DNA of 64,000 bases from Micromonospora sp. HNM0581 (GTDB taxonomy: Bacteria; Actinomycetota; Actinomycetes; Mycobacteriales; Micromonosporaceae): assembly GCF_012726175.1 (NCBI RefSeq), contig NZ_JAASAD010000019.1, forward strand, positions 27,334 to 91,333. Direction: 5' to 3'. A program made the translations under genes and the position numbers. The notes under the pieces are model-generated. The model made no database searches. It saw only the letters and a program-made list of their open reading frames with translations, and had not been told where the DNA came from. Of the stretch, positions 16,452 to 24,856 are shown one piece after another (position 1 is the stretch's first letter; every line of letters starts with the position of its first letter).

Positions 16452-18224
16452 ATGGTCAGCGTGTCATCAGGCCGCCATCGCATGCGTTCAAGTATTCACG
16501 GTGCCGCCGCCGCAGCAGCGGTCGGCGTTCTCGTCGTCACCGCTGGCGGGTGGGTCGGCTATCGCCAACTCACCGGCCAGGACTGCTCAGGCAAGATCGA
16601 GCTGTCCGTCGCGGTGGCCAGCGAGCTCGCCCCGGCGGTCGACCAGGCAGCCTCCGAGTGGGAGGAGAAGGGTGCCGCGGTTGATGGGACGTGCATCGAT
16701 GTGACGGTCGCTTCCTCCGACCCGGTCGAGGTGGCCGCGGTGGTGGCGGCGAAACACGGCGCGATCCTGGCCGGCGTAGGGCAGGCCAGTGGCACCGCGG
16801 TGAGTCCGGACGTGTGGATCCCGGACTCCTCGACCTGGCTGCTACGACTCAAGACCGGAGGCGCTGCGGCCTTCGAGCCGGGCAACGGCTCCTCCGTCGC
16901 GAGTAGCCCGGTGGTGGTCGCCATGCCGGAGCCGATCGCCACCCGGCTCGGCTGGCCGCAGCAGGAACTCGGCTGGACCGAACTGCTGGCCCGACTCAAC
17001 AGCGACCGGCCGCTCAAGACCGGTATCGTCGAGCCGACCAGGGACGCCGCCGGCCTGTCCGGCTTGTTGTCGTTGATGACAGCTGCGGCGTCGACCGGCG
17101 GCGAGACCGCCGAGCAGGAGCGCGTCGCCGCGCTGCGGGCGTTGGCCTCGGACGCCTCGGCGCTGCGTCAGGATCTGCTCGCCAAGTTCCCCACGGCCAC
17201 CGACGCCACCACCCTGGCCAGCGCTCTCGGTGCGGCAGCGCTGTCCGAGGAGGACGTCATCCAGTACAACGCCCGGAAGCCTCCGGTGCCGTTGGCGGCT
17301 CTCTACCTGAACCCCGCGCCGCTGCCGCTGGACTACCCGTACGCGGTGCTGCCCGGCATCGAGCCGGCCAAGGCGTCCGCCGCCGGGGTGCTTTTCGAGG
17401 CGCTGACCACCACGTCGTTCAAGGACAAGCTGGCCGCGCAGTCGTTGCGGGCGCCGGACGGCAACTGGGGCACCGGTTTCAACGCGCCGCAGGGTGCACC
17501 GAGCCCGGCTGGCGCAGACGCCTCCGCCGCACCTCCGGCACAGGGCGGCGTTGCCGCAGGCGGACTGGCCCCGGACGCGGTCGAGCGGGCGGTCTCCAGC
17601 TGGTCCATCGCCACTCTTTCCGGCCGGATGCTCTGCGTCATCGATGTCTCCGGCTCGATGAAGAACGAGGTGCCGACCGCCAACGGGGCGACCAGACAGC
17701 AGGTCACCGTGGAGGCGGCGCGGCGCGGGCTGAACCTGTTCGACGACTCGTGGTCGATCGGTCTGTGGTCCTTCTCCACCAACCTCGTGGGTTCGCGGGA
17801 CCACCAGGAGCTGGTGCCGATCGCGCCGCTGTCGCGGCAGCGCAGCGAGTTGGAGCGGGGTCTGGACCGGGTCACCTCGTCGAGCGGCAACACCGGCCTG
17901 TACGACACGCTGCTTGCCGCGTACAAGGACGTCCAGGCGAACTGGGAACCGGGCAAGGTCAACTCGATCGTGCTGTTCACCGACGGCAGGAACGAGGACG
18001 CCGACGGAATCTCCCAGAAGGCCCTGATCGCCGAGCTGGAGAAGATCAAGGACCCGGAGCAGCCGATCCAGGTGATCATCATCGGTATCGGCACCGAGGT
18101 CAGCAAGTCGGAGCTGGACACCATCGCGCAGAGCGCCGGTGGTGGTGCGTTCGTCGCCACCGACCCCACCAAGATCGGTGATATCTTCCTTCGGGCGATC
18201 GCGTTGCGGAAGGCGCCCGCCTGA
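16452..18224 (+). CDS. Extracytoplasmic solute-binding-like protein fused to a VWA domain
   Basis: 590 residues. After a basic N-terminus there is one hydrophobic segment (about 17-35, AAAAAAVGVLVVTAGGWVG), acting as signal or anchor. Residues about 50-340 resemble a type-2 periplasmic binding fold (AVASELAPAVDQAASEWEEK; DVWIPDSSTWL). A Pro/Ala-rich linker leads to a VWA domain at about 390-585 with MIDAS motif DVSGSMKNE and FTDGRNEDADG. VWA domains bind metal and protein partners, so an extracellular adhesion or scaffold role is likely. ATG 16452 has only a weak ribosome site; starts up to 16482 remain possible. GTAAC repeats precede it and a terminator follows. Confidence 0.88.
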   Translation: MVSVSSGRHRMRSSIHGAAAAAAVGVLVVTAGGWVGYRQLTGQDCSGKIELSVAVASELAPAVDQAASEWEEKGAAVDGTCIDVTVASSDPVEVAAVVAAKHGAILAGVGQASGTAVSPDVWIPDSSTWLLRLKTGGAAAFEPGNGSSVASSPVVVAMPEPIATRLGWPQQELGWTELLARLNSDRPLKTGIVEPTRDAAGLSGLLSLMTAAASTGGETAEQERVAALRALASDASALRQDLLAKFPTATDATTLASALGAAALSEEDVIQYNARKPPVPLAALYLNPAPLPLDYPYAVLPGIEPAKASAAGVLFEALTTTSFKDKLAAQSLRAPDGNWGTGFNAPQGAPSPAGADASAAPPAQGGVAAGGLAPDAVERAVSSWSIATLSGRMLCVIDVSGSMKNEVPTANGATRQQVTVEAARRGLNLFDDSWSIGLWSFSTNLVGSRDHQELVPIAPLSRQRSELERGLDRVTSSSGNTGLYDTLLAAYKDVQANWEPGKVNSIVLFTDGRNEDADGISQKALIAELEKIKDPEQPIQVIIIGIGTEVSKSELDTIAQSAGGGAFVATDPTKIGDIFLRAIALRKAPA

Positions 18225-18242
18225 CCTGAGGCATCCGAAGGG

Positions 18243-18289
18243 GGTCTGTGGTACTGATTTCGCCAGTACCACAGACCTCTTTCTTTTTC
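18243..18289 (+). terminator. Intrinsic terminator with T-tract
   Basis: A 14-bp perfect stem (GGTCTGTGGTACTG at 18243-18256 with 18264-18277) and a 7-nt loop are followed by CTCTTTCTTTTTC. This is the most classical rho-independent terminator in the window, 19 nt after the VWA gene stop. Confidence 0.93.
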
Positions 18290-18428
18290 TCCTACACCTC
18301 GGAAACTGACGGCAATACGTCGGAAGCAATTGGTAGTCATGGTTGTCAGGGCAGGATGTCGTCGTGCATCGGCAGACCCGACCTACCCGGCCGGGCCCGT
18401 GCCGTCGGCAAGCGAGGTGGGAGGGCTG

Positions 18429-19913
18429 GTGACCTCGGCGACGCTGTTGACCCCGGTCAGAACGTCATCGCGACCGCACGAAACCCCGCCGCCGGGGCGA
18501 CCGGTGCGCACCGACCAACGGGCGTACGTCAGAACCCTGGTCGTGCTGGACACCGCCGTGCTGGTGGTGGCGGTACTCGTCGGCTACGCCGTTCGGTTCG
18601 GTGAGGCCGCGCCCCGCGGCCCGGTGCCGTATGTCCTGTTCGCTCCGGCGCTCGTCCTGGCCTGGCTGGTGTCGCTGAAGGCCCTGCGCTGCTACGACGA
18701 CCGCGTGGTGGGCTACGGCGCGGACGAATACCGGCTGGTGAGCATGGCGAGTCTGCGGCTGGCCGGCGCCACCGCGATCGCGGGTTACGTCGCCGACGTC
18801 GGTGTCTCCCGAGGCTTCCTGGCCATCAGCTTCGCGGTGGGCACCGTCGGTCTGGAGGTGGCCCGGTTCGCGGCCCGCAAACGCCTGCACCACGCCCGGT
18901 CGCAGGGGGCGGGCTGGTCACGGCGGGTGCTGGTGGTCGGTGACACCGCCCACGTGCTGGAGCTGGTACACACCCTGCGCCGCGAACCCTACGCCGGCTA
19001 CCAGGTCGTCGGTGCCTGCATTCCAGACGCCCTGCTCGCCCCGGTCGCCCAGCGGCTGGGCGACGTGCCGGTGGTCGGCTCGTTCCGGGCCATCCCGGAG
19101 GCCGCTGCCACGATCGGCGCCGACACGGTCGCCGTCACCGCCTGCGGTGAACTCACCGCCACCCGGCTGCGTCGACTCGGCTGGCAACTGGAGGGCACCG
19201 GTATCGACCTGGTGCTGGCTCCGGCACTCACCGACGTGGCCGGTCCGCGTATCCACACCCGGCCCGTCGCCGGCCTGCCACTGATCCACGTGGAGGCGCC
19301 CGAGTTCCGTGGTGTCCGCAAACTGGTGAAGGGTTTCGTCGACCGGTCGATCTCGTCTGTCGCGTTGGCGCTGCTGCTACCCCTGCTGGCGTTCATCGCG
19401 TTGGCCGTGAAACTGGACAGCCGGGGCCCGGTGCTGTTCCGGCAGACCCGGGTCGGGCAGGGCGGCCAGGAGTTCGGGGTCTTCAAGTTCCGTACCATGG
19501 TGGTCAACGCGGACGCGCTGTTGGCGGAGCTGGCCGTACGCAACGAGACCGACGGCCTGCTGTTCAAGATGCGGGACGACCCGCGGGTGACCAGGATGGG
19601 CCGCCTGCTGCGCAAGTGGTCCCTGGACGAGCTGCCGCAGCTTGTCAACGTCCTGCTGGGGCAGATGAGCCTGGTCGGTCCGCGGCCCCCGCTACCCTCC
19701 GAGGTCGCCCGCTACGACGGAGACGTCGCCCGCCGGTTGCTGGTCAAGCCGGGAATGACCGGGCTCTGGCAGGTCAGCGGACGCTCCGATCTGAGCTGGG
19801 AGGACGGCATCCGACTCGACCTCTACTACGTGGAGAACTGGTCCCTCGCAGCCGACCTGACGATCATGTGGAAGACCGTCGGCGCGGTGGTCAACAGCCG
19901 CGGCGCGTACTGA
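18429..19913 (+). CDS. Exopolysaccharide-type polyprenyl-phosphate sugar-1-phosphate transferase
   Basis: 494 residues from GTG 18429; earlier starts at 18330 or 18339 would add a non-protein-like extension, so the start is uncertain. N-terminal membrane segments lead to a nucleotide-sugar-dehydratase-like middle domain (WSRRVLVVGDTAHVLELV), one more membrane segment (SSVALALLLPLLAFIALAV), then the bacterial sugar-transferase domain with KFRTMVVNAD, RKWSLDELPQLVNVLLG and SLVGPRPPLPSE. Such proteins load the first sugar phosphate onto a polyprenyl carrier for surface polysaccharide. No other polysaccharide genes are adjacent, so this is an orphan initiating transferase. Confidence 0.93.
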   Translation: MTSATLLTPVRTSSRPHETPPPGRPVRTDQRAYVRTLVVLDTAVLVVAVLVGYAVRFGEAAPRGPVPYVLFAPALVLAWLVSLKALRCYDDRVVGYGADEYRLVSMASLRLAGATAIAGYVADVGVSRGFLAISFAVGTVGLEVARFAARKRLHHARSQGAGWSRRVLVVGDTAHVLELVHTLRREPYAGYQVVGACIPDALLAPVAQRLGDVPVVGSFRAIPEAAATIGADTVAVTACGELTATRLRRLGWQLEGTGIDLVLAPALTDVAGPRIHTRPVAGLPLIHVEAPEFRGVRKLVKGFVDRSISSVALALLLPLLAFIALAVKLDSRGPVLFRQTRVGQGGQEFGVFKFRTMVVNADALLAELAVRNETDGLLFKMRDDPRVTRMGRLLRKWSLDELPQLVNVLLGQMSLVGPRPPLPSEVARYDGDVARRLLVKPGMTGLWQVSGRSDLSWEDGIRLDLYYVENWSLAADLTIMWKTVGAVVNSRGAY

Positions 19914-19927
19914 TCCGGTGCGGGCGG

Positions 19928-21052
19928 TCACGGGTGTGGGCCGAGCCAGTCCAGGCAGACCACGACGGCGTCGTCGGTGAGATCACCGGCGACGAATGCC
20001 CGCAGGTCGCCGAGCAGAGAACGGACCGCGTCCAGCGCTGCCATCGGTGCGGTCCGGCGCAGCATCCGGTCCAGCGCCGTCCGACCGTACCGCTCGGTGC
20101 TCCCGGCAGCCTCGATCACCCCGTCACTGATCATGAAAAGTCGGTCGCCGCGCTGAAGCTGAACGAACTGTTCGCGGTAGCCGGTCGCCTCGAACATGCC
20201 GAGCGGAAACTGCTCCTCCAGCGGCTGAACGCGTACCTCACCGTCGCGCAGCAGGACGAGCCGAGGCGATCCGGCGTCGACTGCGGTCAACCCCCCGGTG
20301 CGTAGGTCCAGTTCGAGCAGCAAAGTCGCGAGGTACTGCTCGCCCCGGTGCAGGTCATAGATCGCCTGGTCGGCCAGGGCCGCCTGGTCGGCCAGGGGGA
20401 TGCCGGCCCGGCGGGCGTTACGCAGGGCACCGGTGGCGAGGCTGGTGAGCATCGACGCGGCGACTCCCTCACCCATCCCGTTGATGGTGGCGAGCCAGAC
20501 TCGTGCACCGTCGTCGCACCAGTCGAAGCTGTCACCGCGCACCGCGTACGCCGGCTCCAGTTGGCCGGCGAGGCTGAAGGAGGGACGAAGTCGACTGCGC
20601 CCCGGCAGCAGTTCCCACTGCATCTCGGCGGCGAGGGTGAGTCGGCGGCTGCGCCGGGCCACACGGTACACGTCCGTGCCGGCGTCGACGGCGGCCAGCT
20701 CGTGGGCCAGCGCGGTGGCGACCACCGCCAACTCGGTCAGCCGAGCGTCGGTGACCGGTGCCACCCGGAGCACACCCCACCGTTGCCCACGCATGCTCAC
20801 CGGCAGGTAGCCGACACCGTCGACATGGATCGGGCTCTGGTGGTCGAAGCAGCGCCACGCCGGGTGCCCGGGCGTCGTCACCGCCTCCCCACCCGCCAGC
20901 GGCAGCAGTGCCGCCAGCCGGTAGTCGACCTGGAGGAGTTCGGTGCCGGTGATGCCGTACTCCCGCTCGAACAGCTCCCCCAGGTCCGTCACGAGCCGGT
21001 CCGCGGGGGCAGCGGTGAGGGCCGTGCGCCCCCTGTCGATTGGCTCGGTCAT
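19928..21052 (-). CDS. SpoIIE-type PP2C serine phosphatase
   Basis: 374 residues from ATG 21052, with GAGGGGGG directly upstream. Residues 1-125 resemble a small GAF-like sensor region. The PP2C/SpoIIE domain starts near 140 (EMQWELLPG) and includes LATINGMGEGVAASML, LLELDLRTGGLTAVDAGSP and DRLFMISDGVIEA. In actinomycetes these phosphatases dephosphorylate anti-sigma-factor antagonists. The first metal-site motif reads GDSFDWCDDG, a departure from the usual GGDFYD, so metal binding may be altered. Convergent with the sugar-transferase gene (14-nt gap) and divergent from the MarR gene. Confidence 0.87.
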   Translation of the reverse strand: MTEPIDRGRTALTAAPADRLVTDLGELFEREYGITGTELLQVDYRLAALLPLAGGEAVTTPGHPAWRCFDHQSPIHVDGVGYLPVSMRGQRWGVLRVAPVTDARLTELAVVATALAHELAAVDAGTDVYRVARRSRRLTLAAEMQWELLPGRSRLRPSFSLAGQLEPAYAVRGDSFDWCDDGARVWLATINGMGEGVAASMLTSLATGALRNARRAGIPLADQAALADQAIYDLHRGEQYLATLLLELDLRTGGLTAVDAGSPRLVLLRDGEVRVQPLEEQFPLGMFEATGYREQFVQLQRGDRLFMISDGVIEAAGSTERYGRTALDRMLRRTAPMAALDAVRSLLGDLRAFVAGDLTDDAVVVCLDWLGPHP

Positions 21053-21113
21053 GGTCCCCCCTCGTGATCACAAGCCCAGTTGCCGACGGAACCGGGGTAC
21101 GCTCAGGCGCACC

Positions 21114-21698
21114 ATGGCGGAACTGCATGGTCCACCAGGACCCGAGATGAGTATGGCTGCCGCACTCGACGCCGCGGCTGGTGCCCTCCTGACGGTCTGG
21201 GACGGTGCGCGCGAGCGGACGGCCAACCGCGTCTCCACCGTCCAACTTCGCGCCGTCATGCTCGTCGAACGCCATGACGGGATCAATCTCCGGCGCCTCG
21301 CTGCCGGCCTGGACATACTGCTCTCGTCGGCCAGCCGGCTCTGTGACCGACTGGTGGCCGCCGGCATGCTCGAACGGGAGCCGGGTCGTTCCGATCGGCG
21401 GGAGATCTCGCTGCATCTGACCGCCGAGGCCCGCCGGTTGCTGGCCGAGTTGCGTGCCGATCGTCACCGGCACCTGGCGGCCATTCTTGCTGACATGACC
21501 TCCGCTGAGCGGGAGGCGCTGCTGCTTGGGTTGAGTGCCTTCGACGAGGCCGCCCGTGCGCGGGTCGTGCGACCGGTGCCGTCGCTGGTGCCGCAGGCGG
21601 AGGAACCGCAGGTGGAGCAGGCGGGCGGCCGGGACGCTGTCGAGGTGGCGCCGGGTGGCTGGGCAGCGGAGGACGCCACCGCCTACCGTACGGCCTGA
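21114..21698 (+). CDS. MarR-family transcriptional regulator
   Basis: 194 residues with a MarR winged helix: RTANRVSTVQLRAVMLVERH, then the recognition region LDILLSSASRLCDRLVAAG and the wing REPGRSDRREISLHLT. MarR dimers repress or activate nearby genes in response to small ligands. ATG 21114 is preferred because TACGCT at 21098-21103 would place transcription almost at the start codon; ATG 21147 with AGGA upstream is the alternative. It sits between two SpoIIE phosphatase genes, diverging from one with 61 nt between them, so it may control that phosphatase. The C-terminal 40 residues are acidic and probably disordered. Confidence 0.88.
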   Translation: MAELHGPPGPEMSMAAALDAAAGALLTVWDGARERTANRVSTVQLRAVMLVERHDGINLRRLAAGLDILLSSASRLCDRLVAAGMLEREPGRSDRREISLHLTAEARRLLAELRADRHRHLAAILADMTSAEREALLLGLSAFDEAARARVVRPVPSLVPQAEEPQVEQAGGRDAVEVAPGGWAAEDATAYRTA

Positions 21699-21742
21699 CG
21701 GCCCGGGCACCGGCGGCCCGGCAGCGGTGCCGGCTGGCCGGA

Positions 21743-23422
21743 TCACTCTCCGGCCGGACCGACCGCCAGCATCGCTATGTCGTCGTGGCGGTGGCCGGCA
21801 CACCACTCGTCGATCTCCTCGAGCACCCGGTCGACGAGCCTCGTCGGGGGCAGGCCGGCGCCGGCCGCCAGTGTCCGGCGTAGCCGCTGCTCGCCGAAGA
21901 GCTCCGTACCGTGCGGCCCCCCTCGGGCATCGGCGACCCCGTCGGTACGGGTGAACAGCAGATCCCCCGGGTCGAGTCGCAGGTCGGCGGCGGTGAACCG
22001 GGCCCCGGGCAGCGCGCCGACCGGCATGCCGCCCACCCGAACGGCGGTCACCGTGCCGTCGGCGTGGACCACGAGGGGCGGCGGATGTCCGCCACCGGCG
22101 ATCCGCAACGAGAGCTTGCCCGCAGGTGTGACCCGCAGGGTTCCCAGCAGCAGGGTGGTGAACTGGCCGCGCCGGCTCGCGTCGGGCGTGTCGAGCAACG
22201 CCCGGTCGAGCAGCCGGAGCAGTTCCTCCGGCTGCTGCTCGACCAGTCGTAGGGTCTGCAACAGCTGGCGTACCCGGCCGGTCAGCACGGCCGCACCGAC
22301 ACCCTTGCCGCAGACGTCTCCGAGGACGAAAAGTGTGTCGTCGCCGGTCGGCAGGACATCGTAGAAGTCGCCACCGATGCGCAGGCTGTCCCCGGCTGCG
22401 CGGTAGCCCCCGGCCAGGCTCGCCCCGGCCACCGTGGGTAGCCGTGGTGGCAGCAGACTGTTCTGGAGTACCCGGGCGAGGTGGCTTTGCTCGTCGTGCA
22501 GCTGCGCGGTGGCCAGCGCGGCACCGGCCTGGGCGGTGAGCTCCTGGATCAGCTCGACGTCGCGGTGGTCGAAGCCGGCTCGTCGGGTCCGGCGGATGAG
22601 CACCAGGGCACCGGCCGTGCGGCCGGCTCCGGGGATCGGGCTGACCAACAGGGTCGCGGGCGGGTCGAAACCCGCCGGGAACAGCGGGTCGAGTTCCTTC
22701 TGTCCGAGGGCTGGCCAGGGCTTCGGGTTGGCGGGTTCGCCGTCGAGGGCCTCGACGAGACCAGGTACGGCGGCGAGCACGTCCCAGTCGACCGCTCCGC
22801 TGACCGGCGTGCTGTCGTCGACGCAGTGTCGGACCCAGTGTGGCCGGTGTTCGGTTGGCGTCGATGGCAGGTGCACCACCAGGGCGAGGTCGGCCAGGTA
22901 GGGCACGGGCAGGCTGGCAACGACGTGCAGCGCCAGGTCCCGCTCCAGGGCCAGGCCGAGCTGGCGGCCGGCATCGGCCAGGAACCGGGTACGTCGACGC
23001 TCGGCGAGTAGTTCCGCCCGACGAAGGTGCTCGTCAGTGACGTCTCGGACGTACCAGGCGGACCGGTTGCCACCGAGTGCGCGGCGGACCCCCCGCAGTC
23101 GCCGACCGAGGTGCTCACCCTCGAAGCTGTCCGTACCGGTGACGGTCGCGGTGGCCAGTGCCGCCAGCGGACAACCAGCCAGTTCGGTGCCGACGGCGAT
23201 GTCCGGCAGGAGTTCCCCGGCCATCGCGTTGGCCAGCACGACCAGCCCGGAACTGTCGGTGGTCAGTACCGCTTCTGTGAGCCCGTCGAGCAGCTCACCG
23301 GCGAGGTCGGCGTCCACGGGCGCCGTGGCGTGCGGCACCCCGGTGGGCCTGCCGTCCGACCGGCTGTCGTTGACCCGCTCGCCGGTCGCGCCGGTGGAGT
23401 TGCCCCGTTGGCTGCTGGTCAT
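21743..23422 (-). CDS. PAS-GAF-SpoIIE PP2C phosphatase
   Basis: 559 residues from ATG 23422; a GTG at 23476 would add 18 residues and neither start has a good ribosome site. Order: PAS-like domain (about 30-120, ELLDGLTEAVLTTDSSG), GAF domain (about 130-310, ERRRTRFLADAGRQLGLAL), SpoIIE/PP2C domain (about 315-555). The catalytic motifs are intact: GGDFYDVLPTGDDTLFVLGD, LRIAGGGHPPPLVV and DDIAMLAVGP. It probably dephosphorylates an anti-anti-sigma factor in response to a sensory input. No such partner is adjacent. Convergent with the MarR gene, 44 nt apart. Confidence 0.92.
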   Translation of the reverse strand: MTSSQRGNSTGATGERVNDSRSDGRPTGVPHATAPVDADLAGELLDGLTEAVLTTDSSGLVVLANAMAGELLPDIAVGTELAGCPLAALATATVTGTDSFEGEHLGRRLRGVRRALGGNRSAWYVRDVTDEHLRRAELLAERRRTRFLADAGRQLGLALERDLALHVVASLPVPYLADLALVVHLPSTPTEHRPHWVRHCVDDSTPVSGAVDWDVLAAVPGLVEALDGEPANPKPWPALGQKELDPLFPAGFDPPATLLVSPIPGAGRTAGALVLIRRTRRAGFDHRDVELIQELTAQAGAALATAQLHDEQSHLARVLQNSLLPPRLPTVAGASLAGGYRAAGDSLRIGGDFYDVLPTGDDTLFVLGDVCGKGVGAAVLTGRVRQLLQTLRLVEQQPEELLRLLDRALLDTPDASRRGQFTTLLLGTLRVTPAGKLSLRIAGGGHPPPLVVHADGTVTAVRVGGMPVGALPGARFTAADLRLDPGDLLFTRTDGVADARGGPHGTELFGEQRLRRTLAAGAGLPPTRLVDRVLEEIDEWCAGHRHDDIAMLAVGPAGE

Positions 23423-23547
23423 CGGCGGACACCCGGCGCCGGACGACGTCGACCAGTACCCATGCCGGTGGTGCACTCCTCGGGATCACGGTTGGTTACC
23501 TGCGGGCAAGCGTACCGAGCTGTTCCTGAGGCATGCTGTCGAGCGGG

Positions 23548-24780
23548 TCAGAGTCGGGCCAACCAACCCCCGGGGCGGGCGATGATCCGGCGTACCACCG
23601 AACCGGCCGCGCCGACCGCGGCGGCCGTGGCGCCGAGGGTGGCCGGCCGGACCGTGACCGGCGACCAGGCAGCGGTGAGTACCCGGCGTTCGATCTCGGC
23701 GAGCACGGGCGGTCGGAGCCAGCCGGTGAGTGGGGCGTAGCCTCCGCCGAGGACCACTGTGTCGAGGTCCAGCAGGTTGACCACGCTTGCCACGGTGACC
23801 CCGATCGCCGTGCCGGCCTCGGTCAGGGCGCGTAGCACGGCGGGATGTTCGGCAGCGGCCAGCTCGGTCAGCCGGGTCGACGCCCGGTCGGCGGGCAGGT
23901 CGGCTCCGACCAGGCCGGCGGCGGAGAGGATGGCCTCCTGACCGGCGTAGAGTTCCAGGCAGCCTCGACCGCCGCAGCGGCAGGTCGGTCCGTCCGGCCG
24001 GACCGGAATGTGCCCGATTTCCCCGCTCCAACCACGGGTGCCCCGGAACAACGCGCCGTCGAGGACGATGCCTGCGCCGATGCCGACTTCACCGGAGATG
24101 TGCAGGAAGCTGCCCGGTGCGGCACCGGCGTGCAGCTCACCCAACGCGGCGAGGTTGGCCTCGTTGTCCACCACCAGCGACGGCACCCCGGCTACCCGCT
24201 CGGTAAGCGGGGGGTGGCCGGCCAGTAGTGCCGGCACCGGGACGTCGCGCCAGCCCAGGTTCGGCGCGAGGCGGACCCGTCCGGCGTCGTCGACCAGGCC
24301 GGGCACCCCCAGGGCGGCTCCGACCAGGGTCAGGCCCCGGGCCTCTGCGTCGGCGCGGGCCCGACCGGCCAGCCCGGCGAGGCGGCTGAGCGCGTCGGCG
24401 GGGGAGACGGGCCGCAGGTCGACCCGGTGCACCGTGTGGTGCCGGACCTGACCGGCGAGGTCGATGACGCAGGCGGCGAGATAGTCGACGTTGATTTCCA
24501 GCCCCAACCCGGCCGGACCGTCGTCGGCAAGCACCAGTCCACGTGCCGGACGACCGGCGCCGGCCCGCGGCGTCGGGTCCGCCTCGGTGACGAGCCGGCC
24601 GGAGACGAGGTCCTCGACCACCGCCGAGACGGTGGCCCGGGTGAGACCGGTGTCGGCGGCCAACGCGGCCCGCGACGGGGGACGGCGGGCGGCGGCGATG
24701 CGTCCGAGCACCAGGGCGAGATTCAGCTCACGCAGGTTGCCTTGACGCACTGCGCCGGAGGGGGCTGCGGGGGACTTCAC
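23548..24780 (-). CDS. xylR: ROK-family repressor of xylose genes (XylR)
   Basis: 410 residues from GTG 24780; an ATG at 24807 is possible but would overlap the divergent xylA promoter. N-terminal winged helix (RAALAADTGLTRATVSAVVE), then the ROK sugar-kinase-like domain with GEVGIGAGIVLDG and the zinc motif CRCGGRGCLELYAG. ROK repressors release DNA on binding their sugar. Divergent from xylA with only 76 nt between, which contains the xylA promoter and a TTCA/TGAA inverted repeat; control of xylAB is therefore strongly implied by position. Confidence 0.92.
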   Translation of the reverse strand: MKSPAAPSGAVRQGNLRELNLALVLGRIAAARRPPSRAALAADTGLTRATVSAVVEDLVSGRLVTEADPTPRAGAGRPARGLVLADDGPAGLGLEINVDYLAACVIDLAGQVRHHTVHRVDLRPVSPADALSRLAGLAGRARADAEARGLTLVGAALGVPGLVDDAGRVRLAPNLGWRDVPVPALLAGHPPLTERVAGVPSLVVDNEANLAALGELHAGAAPGSFLHISGEVGIGAGIVLDGALFRGTRGWSGEIGHIPVRPDGPTCRCGGRGCLELYAGQEAILSAAGLVGADLPADRASTRLTELAAAEHPAVLRALTEAGTAIGVTVASVVNLLDLDTVVLGGGYAPLTGWLRPPVLAEIERRVLTAAWSPVTVRPATLGATAAAVGAAGSVVRRIIARPGGWLARL

Positions 24781-24783
24781 CCC

Positions 24784-24812
24784 TTGACACTGCCACACTG
24801 CGGTCATTTAAT
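24784..24812 (+). promoter_or_regulatory. xylA promoter (-35 TTGACA, -10 TTTAAT)
   Basis: TTGACA at 24784-24789 and TTTAAT at 24807-24812 are separated by 17 nt: a near-consensus housekeeping promoter, rare in such GC-rich DNA. Transcription would begin near 24819, leaving a leader of about 38 nt before xylA. Confidence 0.82.
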
Positions 24813-24824
24813 TCAACCACTGAA
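24812..24824. promoter_or_regulatory. Probable ROK (XylR) operator overlapping the xylA start site
   Basis: TTCAACCACTGAA contains TTCA (24812-24815) and TGAA (24821-24824) as an inverted repeat; the flanks match less well. It sits directly on the -10 and expected start of xylA, so a bound repressor would block transcription. TTCA/TGAA-type operators are usual for actinobacterial ROK repressors. Confidence 0.65.
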
Positions 24825-24856
24825 CAAATTGCGGACGACACCACCGGAGGTCTGCC

